Positions 25,690 through 34,570 are shown, counted from the stretch's first letter. The stretch: DNA of 64,000 nt from Bifidobacterium catenulatum subsp. kashiwanohense JCM 15439 = DSM 21854 (GCF_001042615.1 NZ_AP012327.1:372001-436000); one strand, 5' to 3'. Numbers and translations are program-made. Notes: generated by a model not told the origin, from the sequence alone.

Positions 25690-25713
25690 TTTTCGTATAT
25701 TTTGCTCTCAGCG

Positions 25714-25740
25714 TTAGCACTCGAGTTGGCAGAGTGCTAA
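25714..25740. promoter_or_regulatory. CIRCE element (HrcA operator)
   Basis: TTAGCACTC (25714-25722), nine bases, then GAGTGCTAA (25732-25740): a perfect match to the CIRCE consensus TTAGCACTC-N9-GAGTGCTAA bound by the heat-shock repressor HrcA. It lies about 120 bases upstream of groS. Confidence 0.97.
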
Positions 25741-25858
25741 TAATCGCGCTAGGATATGTCTCAGCGCGGAAGGACGACGCCGTAAGTGATCGTCAGCCTC
25801 TTGCAAGCGGGTCCCGGCGCGGTAAGTAACGATTTCTCTTAGAAAGAGGAGGTCCACA

Positions 25859-26152
25859 GTGTCGATCTCACTCACACCGTTGGAAGACAAGATCATCGTC
25901 AAGCAGGCGGAAGCCGAGACCCAGACCGCATCCGGTCTGTTCATTCCGGACAACGCCAAGGAGAAGCCGCAGCAGGGTGAAGTCCTGGCTGTCGGCCCGG
26001 GCCGTCGTAACGACGCCGGCGAGCGCATTCCGGTCGACGTCAAGGTCGGCGACAAGGTGCTGTACTCCAAGTATGGTGGCACCGAGGTGCACTATCAGGG
26101 TGAGGATTACCTGATCGTCTCCGCCCGCGATATTCTGGCCATTCTCGGCTGA
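25859..26152 (+). CDS. groS: Co-chaperonin GroES
   Basis: 97 residues, full length. [49 protein letters not shown] includes the mobile loop ([11 protein letters not shown]) that binds GroEL; the end [16 protein letters not shown] is standard. It starts with GTG behind AGAGGAGGT. It is controlled by the CIRCE element upstream. groEL does not follow, so groS is monocistronic here, a split arrangement known in bifidobacteria. Confidence 0.97.
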
Positions 26153-26172
26153 GCGTAGCGCGTAGCTGTTTG

Positions 26173-26224
26173 AAGACCCCGTCAGCGAACGATTGGTGGA
26201 CAATCGTTGCGTTGGCGGGGTCTT
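26173..26224 (+). terminator. Terminator after groS
   Basis: AAGACCCCGTCAGCGAACGATT (from 26173) pairs with AATCGTTGCGTTGGCGGGGTCTT (to about 26224) in a long stem with a bulge and mismatches, followed by a weak T-rich tail. Confidence 0.8.
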
Positions 26225-26554
26225 GTTGATTTCAATCGCTTGAAGTTCCTGCAATAGGCTGTGCGCGACCGATGCGTGCCATGTTCATCGGCATTGGCGT
26301 GCTGGTGTTGGCGTCGCTGTTCAAACGGTCTGCAGGGAAAGTCCAGAAAAAATACTCATGCTTTTTCTTTTCGGGATTTTCTCATGAGGATTTGCTCTGA
26401 TTGGCGCTGACATGTAGCTGATAGTGGAAAAACGTTGGAATTTCAACGATTTGGAGCTTTTTAGGCAATCGCGACACGCCGTATTTGCATTAGTCACATG
26501 GTCTGTGGCATACTAAACGGGTTGCCGGTTCGGGTTCAACCAAACAGGCAGCAC
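26225..26554 (+). promoter_or_regulatory. Intergenic region and tRNA promoter
   Basis: About 330 bases with no supportable gene. A likely promoter is TTGCAT (26485-26490), 18 bases, CATACT (26509-26514), ending 40 bases before tRNA-Tyr. Small inverted motifs occur around 26430-26445 (CGTTGgaattTCAACG) of unknown meaning. Confidence 0.5.
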
Positions 26555-26636
26555 GGCGGATTTCCCAAGCGGTCAAAGGGAACTGACTGTAAATCAGTCG
26601 CCTCGTGCTTCAGTGGTTCGAATCCACTATCCGCCA
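26555..26636 (+). tRNA. tRNA-Tyr (anticodon GUA)
   Basis: 82 bases with a class II long variable arm. The acceptor GGCGGAT pairs with ATCCGCC, the anticodon loop is CTGTAAA within CTGACTGTAAATCAG, and the T arm has GGTTCGAATCC. CCA is not encoded. First of three plus-strand tRNAs in front of rpmG. Confidence 0.95.
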
Positions 26637-26637
26637 C

Positions 26638-26709
<72 letters not shown>

Positions 26710-26714
26710 CTCAT

Positions 26715-26788
26715 GGCGGGATAGCTCAGCTGGCTAGAGCGTACGACTCATAATCGTAAGGTCAAGAGTTCGAGTCTCTTTCTCGCTA
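26715..26788 (+). tRNA. tRNA-Met (anticodon CAU), elongator type
   Basis: 74 bases. Acceptor GGCGGGA pairs with TCTCGCT using two G-U pairs, D arm AGCTCAGCTGGCTAGAGC, anticodon stem-loop CGACTCATAATCG, T arm AGAGTTCGAGTCTCT. The fully paired first base argues against the initiator tRNA. Confidence 0.93.
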
Positions 26789-26840
26789 CAAAGGTCGACG
26801 GAACGTCGGCATAGCAACGAACCACAAGAGGTGAACTTAG

Positions 26841-27011
26841 ATGGCAAGCAAGAGCGCCGACATTCGTCCGGGCATCACGCTGGCATGCACCGAGTGCAAG
26901 GAGCGTAACTACATCACGACGAAGAACCGCCGTAACACGCCGGATCGTCTTGAGCTGAAGAAGTTCTGCTCCCGCTGCGGCAAGCAGACCGTGCATCGCG
27001 AGACCCGCTGA
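26841..27011 (+). CDS. rpmG: 50S ribosomal protein L33 (zinc-binding form)
   Basis: 56 residues beginning [32 protein letters not shown] and ending [17 protein letters not shown]. Two CxxC pairs make it the zinc-binding (C+) form. AAGAGGTGA precedes the ATG. It follows tRNA-Met by 52 bases, as in many actinobacteria, where secE-nusG normally come next; here murB follows a terminator instead. Confidence 0.96.
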
Positions 27012-27028
27012 GCGAGTTCAAAGCTTTC

Positions 27029-27053
27029 AACCCGACCAATTGGTCGGGTTTTT
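27029..27053 (+). terminator. Terminator after rpmG
   Basis: AACCCGACC pairs with GGTCGGGTT around AATT (27029-27050), followed by T-rich TTTTTG. Confidence 0.9.
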
Positions 27054-27118
27054 TGTTTTCTCCGAAACCCCTCTTGACACCTTTTCAGCTGCCTTCCCCG
27101 CACGCTAAGCTAATCACC

Positions 27119-28318
27119 ATGACTAATTTCGCAGATCTCACCACTATTGCCGTAGGCGGGCCAATCGCATCCTTTATTGAACCGACCTCGCGTGTCGGCG
27201 TTATTGAAGCCGTTGAAGATGCCGATGCCAAAGGCTTGCCGTTGTGCGTGATCGGAGGCGGATCCAACATGCTCGTGGCCGACACGCCGTTCGATGGCGT
27301 CGTGGTCCGTGATGCGCGACACGCCGTAAGTGTGCTTGATGAGGCAGCGCCTGCCGAAAACGACGAAAAAATCGTGCACGTCAACGCCGAAGCCGGATGC
27401 AATTGGGATGATTTCGTCGACTACTGCGTCGGGCTTGGCCTGGAAGGCGTGGAAGGACTTTCCGGCATTCCGGGCACCGTCGGCGCGTCGGTGGTGCAGA
27501 ATATTGGCGCATACGGCCAAGAGGTCGCATCCAGCGTCGAAAGCGTGGAAGTCTGGGACCGCAAAGACAAGCAAACCAAAGAGCTCACTAATCAGGAACT
27601 GCATTTCGGTTACCGTATGAGTGTGCTCAAAGCCAGCATGTACAGCGCTCCGGCCACACCCGCAGCCGAATTCTTTCCGACGCCGCGTTACGTGGTGCTG
27701 TCCGTCACCTTCGCACTGCATCACAGCGCAACCGGCGTGGTCGGCTACGGTCAGCTCGCCAAGGCATTGGGTGTGGAAGTGGGCGAACGCATGTCGACAA
27801 CGGATATTCGCAACGCGGTATTGAAAGTACGTGCCTCCAAGGGCATGCTTGAGGATTCCCACCGTTACTTGACCGAAGCCATGCGCGGCACCAAAAAAAG
27901 CGAACTGGTCGCCATCGCACATAATGCGCAGCGCACACAGGAAGGCAATGACGAACCTGACTATAATCGCCATAGCTGTGGCAGCTTCTTCATGAATCCG
28001 ATTCTCACCAAAGAGCAGGCGGCAAGGCTTCCCGAAGATGCGCCGCGATTCAGCGCTACCCTGCCGGATGGCACGCCTGGAGTCAAAACATCCGCAGCAT
28101 GGCTTATCGATCATGCAGGCTTCCATAAAGGCTACAAAACCAGCGAAAACGCTACTGCGGGACTGTCCACCATGCATACGTTAGCGTTGACCAACCGAGG
28201 AGGAGCCTCGGCAGCCGACATCGTGAAACTTGCCAAAACCGTGCAGGATGGTGTCGAGCGGGCGTACGGCATCCGTCTCGTTCCAGAACCGGTCGTCATC
28301 GGCATGAGCCTCAAGTAA
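27119..28318 (+). CDS. murB: UDP-N-acetylenolpyruvoylglucosamine reductase
   Basis: 399 residues. FAD-binding site in LPLCVIGGGSNMLVADTPFDGVVV and EGVEGLSGIPGTVGASVVQNIGAYGQEV; catalytic region FGYRMSVLK; C-terminal CGSFFMNPIL and AAWLIDHAGFHKG. It makes UDP-MurNAc for peptidoglycan. The ATG at 27119 has no SD; a TAAGCT ends 7 bases before it, so a leaderless transcript is likely. The open frame upstream is not homologous and is ignored. Confidence 0.95.
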   Translation: MTNFADLTTIAVGGPIASFIEPTSRVGVIEAVEDADAKGLPLCVIGGGSNMLVADTPFDGVVVRDARHAVSVLDEAAPAENDEKIVHVNAEAGCNWDDFVDYCVGLGLEGVEGLSGIPGTVGASVVQNIGAYGQEVASSVESVEVWDRKDKQTKELTNQELHFGYRMSVLKASMYSAPATPAAEFFPTPRYVVLSVTFALHHSATGVVGYGQLAKALGVEVGERMSTTDIRNAVLKVRASKGMLEDSHRYLTEAMRGTKKSELVAIAHNAQRTQEGNDEPDYNRHSCGSFFMNPILTKEQAARLPEDAPRFSATLPDGTPGVKTSAAWLIDHAGFHKGYKTSENATAGLSTMHTLALTNRGGASAADIVKLAKTVQDGVERAYGIRLVPEPVVIGMSLK

Positions 28319-28348
28319 ACGTAAGAACGAAGAGAGAAGGGAAACACA

Positions 28349-29845
28349 ATGAACGTATTACGCAAGAAATCCGTCGAGCAGACGCTGGCGGAAACAGAGG
28401 AGTCGGGTCGCTCCCTGAAACGAGACCTGACCTGGTGGGATTTGGCCATTATGGGTGTGGCCGTGGCAGTCGGCGCGGGCATCTTCTCCATTGGTGCCCA
28501 GGCGGCAGCCTTCCATGCGGGTCCGGCCGTAATTATCAGCTTCCTCATCGCCGGCGTGGTATGCGGTGCGGCCGTAATGTGCTATGCCGAATTCGCGTCC
28601 ATGATTCCGGTTGCGGGATCCGCCTACACCTTCACTTACACCACCGTCGGTGAGGTCGTCGCGTGGGTGATCGGCTGGGATTTGATCCTTGAAATGCTGA
28701 TGGCAGGCTCCGTCGTCTCAAAATATTGGGGAGTCTATCTCAACGATTTCTTCCGGCTGGTTGGCTGGAATATCAACACCAACATCACCATCGGATCATT
28801 CAATTTCGATTTCGCGCCAATCATCGTCGTAGCGTTCTTCACGACACTCTTGGTGTGCGGCACAAAAATCGGCGCACGAGTCGACGGCGCGCTCACCATA
28901 CTGAAAATCGCCATCGTACTATTCGTGGTAATCGTCGGATTCTTCTACGTCAAAGCCGAGAACTTCACCCCGTTCATTCCACCGAGCGAACCGGCAACCG
29001 CCACCGGATCCGGCTTGACCGCAACCATGGAACAGCCATTATGGCAGTGGGCCACTGGCATGACCCCCAGCATTTACGGCGTTGCCGGCATCATCTCCGG
29101 AGCCGCGCTCGTGTTTTTCGCGTTCCTCGGCTTCGATGTGGTCGCCACCACCTCCGAAGAAACCGTTAATCCGAAGAAGAACGTTCCGCTGGGCATCGGC
29201 GTGGGCATGGGACTGATCATCGTGCTCTACACCCTCGTTGCCATTGTCACCACCGGCATGGTCTCCTACAAAGACCTCGCCAAGCAGAAAGACCCGTCAC
29301 TCGCCACGGCATTCGAAATGGTCGGCGCTGACTGGGCCGCCAAAATCATCAGTTTCGGCATTGTGATCGGCCTGGCAACCGTGGTTATGGTGCTGCTGCT
29401 CGGCCTGACCCGCGTGGTGTTCGCCATGAGCCGAGATGGCCTGCTGCCGCGCTCGCTCAGTCACACGGGCAAGCACGGCACTCCAGTGCGTCTGCAGATT
29501 GCCGTCGGCGTGGTCATGGCACTCATCGCAGCCAGCTGCAACGTCAGTATCCTTGCCGACATGGTGAACATCGGCACGCTGTCGGCATTCACTCTTGTTT
29601 CAATCTCTATTCCAATCATGCGTAAGAAGCGCCCCGACCTGAAGCGAGTCTTCAAAATCCCCGGCAATCCATGGGTGCCTATCCTCATCGCGCTCGCCAA
29701 CATCTGGCTCATGCTCAACCTGAGCGTGCTCACCTGGATTCGATTCGTGGTCTGGCTTGCGGCTGGCTTCTGCATCTACTTCGGCTACGGCTACCGCCAC
29801 GCCCGACTCGGCACGGGAGAGCTGGAAGTTGGCAATCAAGAGTAG
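28349..29845 (+). CDS. APC-superfamily amino acid permease (cationic amino acid transporter type)
   Basis: 498 residues with about 12 hydrophobic segments. The N-terminal LTWWDLAIMGVAVAVGAGIFSIGAQAA holds the substrate-binding GAGIF motif, followed by YAEFASMIPVAGSAYTFTYTTVGE and FFAFLGFDVVATTSEETVNPKKNVPLGI, typical of the CAT branch (YfnA-like). A GAAGGGAAA precedes the ATG. It lies 30 bases after murB, so it may share its transcript. Substrate not readable. Confidence 0.9.
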   Translation: MNVLRKKSVEQTLAETEESGRSLKRDLTWWDLAIMGVAVAVGAGIFSIGAQAAAFHAGPAVIISFLIAGVVCGAAVMCYAEFASMIPVAGSAYTFTYTTVGEVVAWVIGWDLILEMLMAGSVVSKYWGVYLNDFFRLVGWNINTNITIGSFNFDFAPIIVVAFFTTLLVCGTKIGARVDGALTILKIAIVLFVVIVGFFYVKAENFTPFIPPSEPATATGSGLTATMEQPLWQWATGMTPSIYGVAGIISGAALVFFAFLGFDVVATTSEETVNPKKNVPLGIGVGMGLIIVLYTLVAIVTTGMVSYKDLAKQKDPSLATAFEMVGADWAAKIISFGIVIGLATVVMVLLLGLTRVVFAMSRDGLLPRSLSHTGKHGTPVRLQIAVGVVMALIAASCNVSILADMVNIGTLSAFTLVSISIPIMRKKRPDLKRVFKIPGNPWVPILIALANIWLMLNLSVLTWIRFVVWLAAGFCIYFGYGYRHARLGTGELEVGNQE

Positions 29846-29875
29846 TCTTGAACGGTAAGTGTTAAGGAGGTAACC

Positions 29876-30196
29876 ATGCCATACGTTGTCGCTCAGCCGT
29901 GCGTCGATGTCAAAGACAAGGCCTGCGTGGACGAATGCCCGGTCGATTGCATCTACGAGGGCTCCCGTTCCCTGTATATCAATCCGAACGAATGCGTGGA
30001 TTGCGGTGCATGCGAACCGGTGTGCCCGACCGAAGCCATCTTCTATGAAGACGATCTGCCAGACGAGTGGGCTTGGTACAAGGATGCCGCAGTCAGCTTC
30101 TTCGCCGAAGTCGGTGATATGGGCGGCGCTTCCGCAGCCGGCCCGATCGGCAAGGATCCGGAGCAGGTAGCTGCTCTGCCGCCGCAAAATCAGTGA
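29876..30196 (+). CDS. fdxA: 7Fe/8Fe ferredoxin
   Basis: 106 residues. Two cluster motifs, [17 protein letters not shown] and [12 protein letters not shown], match the FdxA-type actinobacterial ferredoxin with one [3Fe-4S] and one [4Fe-4S] cluster. The conserved [17 protein letters not shown] follows. Strong AAGGAGG. The fdxA-dapC order is widely kept in actinobacteria. Confidence 0.95.
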   Translation: MPYVVAQPCVDVKDKACVDECPVDCIYEGSRSLYINPNECVDCGACEPVCPTEAIFYEDDLPDEWAWYKDAAVSFFAEVGDMGGASAAGPIGKDPEQVAALPPQNQ

Positions 30197-30275
30197 TTGG
30201 CATTTGAAAGCGGCCTTTTCCCGTTGGAAGAGGCCGCATATTTTGTTTATAGAGGATTATTAAGGGGTTTTCACG

Positions 30276-31430
30276 ATGGGCTTTCATGAGTTTTCTTCGC
30301 CATACGATTGGTCGCGTATCGCAGCATACAAGCGCACGGCAAAAGCCGCGTTCGGAGGCATGATCGACCTGTCCGTGGGATCTCCCGTCGATCCCGTGCC
30401 CGACTCGGTGCGCAAGGCGCTCGCAGTGGCGGCGAATGATCCGAATGCGTATGGATATCCGGCTACTGCAGGTACTGCCGATTTACGTACTGCGATTGCT
30501 GAATGGTTTTCGGTGACTCGCAATGTTGATTTGCAGGCGATTCATGCTGATGTGGTGCCTACCGTCGGCTCCAAAGAGGGTGTTGCGTTGATGGCGTCGC
30601 TACTGCATTTCGGTGAGGATGATGTTGTGGTGCAGCCGAAGGTTTCGTACCCGACGTATGAGATCGGCACGCAGTTGGCTGGGGCGAAGGTGCTTAAGGT
30701 CGACGATGTGGCTGATGTTGCGTCGTGGCGCAATGTGCCTGGTGTCAAAGCGGTGTGGGTGAATTCCCCTTGCAATCCGACGGGCGAGGTGCATTCGGCC
30801 GAGCGGATGGCTGGCATTGTCGTAGCTGCGCGTGAGATCGGCGCGGTGGTGCTTTCCGACGAATGCTATGCGCTGATGCAGTGGAGGGATGCTGTGAATG
30901 ACGCTGAAGGTGAAGCTGATTCACTTGCGTCGACGCCGTGCGCGCTTTGTGACGATGTGTGTTTGGGCTCCGCCGAAGGCGTATTGGTGCTGTACTCGCT
31001 GAGCAAGCAAAGCAACATGGCCGGGTATCGTACGGCGCTTATCGCTGGCGATCGATCGCTGATCGGGCCGATGGCGGCATACCGCAAACAGATCGGGCAG
31101 ATCATTCCCGGACCGGTGCAGGCTGCGATGGCCGCCGGGCTGCGTGACTTCGACGCGGTCAAGACCCAGCATTCCCGTTATCAGGAGCGTCTGGGCATGC
31201 TGGTGAGTGCTCTGCGCGCATACGGATACTGCACCGACATGCCGCAAGGCGCGTTGTACGTGTGGGTGAAAGCCAAGTCCGGCGACTGCTGGGAGGATCT
31301 GCGCCAGCTTGCCGAAATCGGCATCGTCGCCAGCCCCGGCGAGTTCTACGGAGCGCCGGAATACCTGCGATTCTCGGCTACGGCCAGTGATGCGGCGATC
31401 GCCTCCGCCGCGGAACGATTGGCACGTTGA
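30276..31430 (+). CDS. dapC: Succinyldiaminopimelate aminotransferase (PLP, class I/II)
   Basis: 384 residues. Fold type I aminotransferase with DLSVGSPVDPVPDSVRKAL, YPATAGTADLRTAIAEWF, the Schiff-base Lys244 in YSLSKQSNMAGYR, and phosphate-binding VNSPCNPTGEVHS. The place next to fdxA marks it as the DapC-type enzyme of lysine/diaminopimelate synthesis. An insertion with acidic and Cys residues around 205-225 (AEGEADSLASTPCALCDDVCLG) is longer than usual. Terminator at 31479. Confidence 0.9.
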   Translation: MGFHEFSSPYDWSRIAAYKRTAKAAFGGMIDLSVGSPVDPVPDSVRKALAVAANDPNAYGYPATAGTADLRTAIAEWFSVTRNVDLQAIHADVVPTVGSKEGVALMASLLHFGEDDVVVQPKVSYPTYEIGTQLAGAKVLKVDDVADVASWRNVPGVKAVWVNSPCNPTGEVHSAERMAGIVVAAREIGAVVLSDECYALMQWRDAVNDAEGEADSLASTPCALCDDVCLGSAEGVLVLYSLSKQSNMAGYRTALIAGDRSLIGPMAAYRKQIGQIIPGPVQAAMAAGLRDFDAVKTQHSRYQERLGMLVSALRAYGYCTDMPQGALYVWVKAKSGDCWEDLRQLAEIGIVASPGEFYGAPEYLRFSATASDAAIASAAERLAR

Positions 31431-31478
31431 CGGTTTGCTGACGATGGCCTTTTGACGAACGAAAGCGTTGAAAACAAA

Positions 31479-31507
31479 AAGGACCTCCGGTTCGCTCGGA
31501 GGTCCTT
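31479..31507. terminator. Terminator between dapC and the tRNA remnant
   Basis: AAGGACCTCCG (31479-31489) pairs with CGGAGGTCCTT (31497-31507). T-rich on both strands, so it can end dapC and any minus-strand transcript. Confidence 0.88.
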
Positions 31508-31513
31508 CATTAT

Positions 31514-31529
31514 GGCGGAGTCAGAGGGA
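31514..31529 (-). pseudogene. 3'-end remnant of tRNA-Ser (possible attL)
   Basis: 16 bases identical to the 3' end of tRNA-Ser plus two bases beyond (50376-50391). The next 14 bases are 8/14 identical to the T arm, then similarity ends, so no tRNA can form. It sits 7 bases after a terminator hairpin, as the real tRNA does on its 3' side. Confidence 0.6.
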
Positions 31530-32140
31530 GTCCAACGCCCATGCGTCTTATGGCTATGTGCAGCTGTTGATGTCGCTGATCCAGGAGTGGCGTGCGCTAC
31601 TCAAGCGTCCGGAACTACCATTCATATTCGCCCAATTGCCGAACTATACTTTGGAACCCGATTGCGATTGGCCAAGGCTGCGTGATGAACAACGGCGCGC
31701 TTTGACGTTGTGGAACACGGCGATGGTGGTGACGATCGGATATGGAGAGGATAATGACCTGCATCCTTTGGATAAGCGCCATGTCGCGCAGCGCTTGGCA
31801 ACGGCTGCCGAGTCGTTGGTTTATGGACGTGATCGCGAGCCGATGGGGCCGCTTCCTGTCATGGCGATTCACAAGGATGACGGCATTGAGATCTCCTTCA
31901 TCCATACGGGAGGGGGATTGGTCTGCACAGGCGACGTGCCTTTTGACATCTTGGAGCCGGGAGGCTCGATATATCGGGTGAAGGCTTGTCGGTACGATTG
32001 CCATGGCGGTCACTTGATTAAGGTTCCGATCAGTCAGGAAATCAGGTTGAATCGAGGAACGTTGATTCGTTATGCTTGGGATCTGTCACCGGAGCTGTTC
32101 CTGTATAATGATCAGGGATTGCCCGCCACTCCCTTTGAAT
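31530..32140 (+). pseudogene. C-terminal fragment of a sialate O-acetylesterase (SASA) family esterase
   Basis: The plus frame (about 31535-32140) reads ASYGYVQLLMSLIQEWRALLKRPELPFIFAQLPNY and later YGEDNDLHPLDKRHVAQRLATAAESLVYG, the C-terminal catalytic Asp-His block of the SASA/CE6-type acetylesterases. The beginning, including the nucleophile Ser region, is missing. At 32140 the frame runs into the inverted repeat and ends 65 bases later, so the true C-terminus is lost too. The matching N-terminal piece lies 11.5 kb away at 43655. Not functional. Confidence 0.7.
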
Positions 32141-32558
32141 TACGGAAGGTACGATCAACAACGAGGGACCACACTCATTTGTTACAGAGGACTGCGTCTA
32201 TCTGAGCTACAGCGGAGGCGCTGCAAACAGCTACACGTACGCGGTCGGTCTGCTGACCGCGAATCCGCAGGATGATCTTTCCAATCCCGCAAATTGGCAC
32301 AAAAGCCTTACACCGGTATTGCACTACCAGTCGGTTGCGGGAGAATACGGCCCCGGCCATAATTCCTTCTTCCGGGACGATCTTGGCAACCTGTGGATTG
32401 CGTTCCACGGCGAGGTCAGTTACGAAAGCCGTGAACGTTGCGCCGGTATTCGCCGCGTGCATTTTGATGTGGATGGACGTCCGAGATTCAACCTTTCCGC
32501 GAATCGCGACGTCAATCTGGCCCTGCGCAATGTGTCGATCCACGTGACAGTGAAATAA
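32141..32558 (+). pseudogene. 3' fragment of a GH43 gene (copy of the end of the gene at 34153)
   Basis: Encodes the last about 138 residues of the GH43 protein at 34153-35961, identical in sequence, ending RNVSIHVTVK at 32558. It is fused at 32141 to the esterase fragment out of frame, has no start, and is non-functional. It is convergent with lacI, five bases apart, as in the other copy. Confidence 0.9.
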
Positions 32559-33034
32559 ACGAATTAGTCGACCGTACGAGGCGCACATGTGCTGTTGCGT
32601 ACCACCAGCCCCACAGGCAGAATCGTCGTACGCAACAGCACCCTGTTGGCGTGGATATCCATAATCAGCCGGGTGGCAAGCGATGCCATTTCTTGCAACG
32701 GCTGATGAACAGTGGTCAACGGCGGCCCCATGAACTCCGAGGTCTGTATGTCATCGAACCCCACTACGGAAAGATCTTCCGGAATACGTAGCCCCAGCTG
32801 TCGTGCCGCCTCATATACGCCCATACATTGCAGACCGCTTCCTCCAAAAATGGCGGTGGGTCGATTCTCCACGTCCCTAAGTAACGACATCGCCTGCTCA
32901 TAGCCGCTTTGAGTTCTGAAATCACCTTCCCGAATCAAAGTGGAATCGTGAAGGATTCCTTTTTCTTCAAGAGCCGACATATAACCCGACAGACGCGCCC
33001 TGGAGCAGAACATGGACCGGGGACCGGTGATAAT
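32141..33034 (+). repeat. Left arm of an 894-bp inverted duplication
   Basis: Positions 32141-33034 are the reverse complement of 33677-34570 (each pair of positions sums to 66711). Translations in several frames are identical between the arms, so identity is near or fully perfect. The arm carries the 3' end of a GH43 gene and the 3' part of lacI. Similarity stops sharply at both edges. Confidence 0.95.
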
Positions 33035-33622
33035 GCCGATACGGGTATGGCCGAGATCCAACAAATGCTTTGTCGCGATAACACCTCCTCTCCAATTGTC
33101 CGCCTGCACAGAGATGCTGTCGCTTGACGGCTCACCTGATGGATCAAGAATGACATACGGTATATCGTGATCACTCAAACATTTATGCTCGCTGTCAGTC
33201 AGCTCGGAAAACACGAGAATGGCACCAATCGGGCGTCGTTGTGCCACATCATCCACCCATTGCGGATCTACATGCTCCCGGCTACCGCTTTGTGTGACGA
33301 CGACGCTGACATCAAACAGTTTGGCTGTCGTCACCATACCACGTAACAGCTCCATGCCCCACACGGTGTCAAGACTTTCAAACACCACTTCGATGCACCG
33401 GCTGGTGCGGTACAGATGTCGTTTATGACGCGAATACCCGCTGGCCCTCAGCTCCGTATCAATGCGTTTGTGCGTTTCGGCCGAAACATCCGGATGACCG
33501 TTGAGAACCTTGGACACGGTCGCTAACGAGTATCCTGTCCGACGTGCGATATCAGCAAGACGGACGCCTTGCACCCGACGATCCATAGCATGTGAACGCC
33601 GTCCAGAAGATGAGGCCGCCAT
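32564..33622 (-). CDS. LacI-family transcriptional regulator
   Basis: 352 residues from ATG 33622, which has GAGGAGGGAG upstream; a much longer open frame beyond it comes from the repeat arm and is not coding. HTH at residues 20-42 (VRLADIARRTGYSLATVSKVLNG), hinge helix region, then a periplasmic-binding-like effector domain with GAILVFSELTDSEHKCL, LLDLGHTRIGIITGP and LSVVGFDDIQTSEFMGPPLTTVHQPLQEM. Residues 197-352 lie in the left repeat arm and are duplicated at 33677. A sugar-responsive repressor of the surrounding GH43 and transporter genes is the natural inference. Confidence 0.92.
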   Translation of the reverse strand: MAASSSGRRSHAMDRRVQGVRLADIARRTGYSLATVSKVLNGHPDVSAETHKRIDTELRASGYSRHKRHLYRTSRCIEVVFESLDTVWGMELLRGMVTTAKLFDVSVVVTQSGSREHVDPQWVDDVAQRRPIGAILVFSELTDSEHKCLSDHDIPYVILDPSGEPSSDSISVQADNWRGGVIATKHLLDLGHTRIGIITGPRSMFCSRARLSGYMSALEEKGILHDSTLIREGDFRTQSGYEQAMSLLRDVENRPTAIFGGSGLQCMGVYEAARQLGLRIPEDLSVVGFDDIQTSEFMGPPLTTVHQPLQEMASLATRLIMDIHANRVLLRTTILPVGLVVRNSTCAPRTVD

Positions 33623-33644
33623 AAGCCACTCCCTCCTCGTACGC

Positions 33645-33675
33645 TGTATGTTACTTACAGTCGCACCCATGTCAA
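33645..33675 (-). promoter_or_regulatory. lacI promoter with candidate autoregulatory operator
   Basis: On the minus strand TTGACA (33670-33675) and TAACAT (33648-33653) are 16 bases apart. The -10 lies inside TGTATGTTACTTACA (33645-33659), a 15-base palindrome broken only at three A/T positions, suited to a LacI-type repressor. The -35 is one base from the right repeat arm. Confidence 0.55.
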
Positions 33676-33676
33676 T

Positions 33677-34147
33677 ATTATCACCGGTCCCCGGTCCATG
33701 TTCTGCTCCAGGGCGCGTCTGTCGGGTTATATGTCGGCTCTTGAAGAAAAAGGAATCCTTCACGATTCCACTTTGATTCGGGAAGGTGATTTCAGAACTC
33801 AAAGCGGCTATGAGCAGGCGATGTCGTTACTTAGGGACGTGGAGAATCGACCCACCGCCATTTTTGGAGGAAGCGGTCTGCAATGTATGGGCGTATATGA
33901 GGCGGCACGACAGCTGGGGCTACGTATTCCGGAAGATCTTTCCGTAGTGGGGTTCGATGACATACAGACCTCGGAGTTCATGGGGCCGCCGTTGACCACT
34001 GTTCATCAGCCGTTGCAAGAAATGGCATCGCTTGCCACCCGGCTGATTATGGATATCCACGCCAACAGGGTGCTGTTGCGTACGACGATTCTGCCTGTGG
34101 GGCTGGTGGTACGCAACAGCACATGTGCGCCTCGTACGGTCGACTAA
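33677..34147 (+). pseudogene. 3' part of lacI, second copy (headless)
   Basis: An open frame on the plus strand gives the same 156 C-terminal residues as the intact lacI (...SVVGFDDIQTSEFMGPPLTTVHQ... to APRTVD). DNA-binding domain and promoter are absent in this orientation. It would become the functional 3' end if the 642-bp centre inverted. Confidence 0.9.
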
Positions 34148-34570
34148 TTCGTTTATTTCACTGTCACGTGGATCGACACATTGCGCAGGGCCAGATTGAC
34201 GTCGCGATTCGCGGAAAGGTTGAATCTCGGACGTCCATCCACATCAAAATGCACGCGGCGAATACCGGCGCAACGTTCACGGCTTTCGTAACTGACCTCG
34301 CCGTGGAACGCAATCCACAGGTTGCCAAGATCGTCCCGGAAGAAGGAATTATGGCCGGGGCCGTATTCTCCCGCAACCGACTGGTAGTGCAATACCGGTG
34401 TAAGGCTTTTGTGCCAATTTGCGGGATTGGAAAGATCATCCTGCGGATTCGCGGTCAGCAGACCGACCGCGTACGTGTAGCTGTTTGCAGCGCCTCCGCT
34501 GTAGCTCAGATAGACGCAGTCCTCTGTAACAAATGAGTGTGGTCCCTCGTTGTTGATCGTACCTTCCGTA
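33677..34570 (-). repeat. Right arm of the 894-bp inverted duplication
   Basis: Reverse complement of 32141-33034. The 642-bp unique segment between the arms holds the lacI promoter and the first 196 codons. The outer edge lies inside the intact GH43 gene. Confidence 0.95.

Noticed and set aside
25859-26152. groESL operon
   Set aside because: No groEL follows groS; the next features are a terminator and tRNA genes.
31514-31600. A second functional tRNA-Ser at the left island edge
   Set aside because: Only 16 bases of the 3' end match; there is no anticodon arm or D arm downstream on the minus strand.
32909-33127. Plus-strand frame beginning MSSEITFPNQSGIVKD, also seen as the upstream extension of lacI
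   Set aside because: It arises from the antisense strand of the inverted repeat arm and duplicates itself by symmetry; it is not a gene.
32141-34570. Insertion sequence bounded by long terminal inverted repeats
   Set aside because: The arms hold gene fragments of the neighbouring genes and the centre holds lacI; there is no transposase and no target-site duplication.
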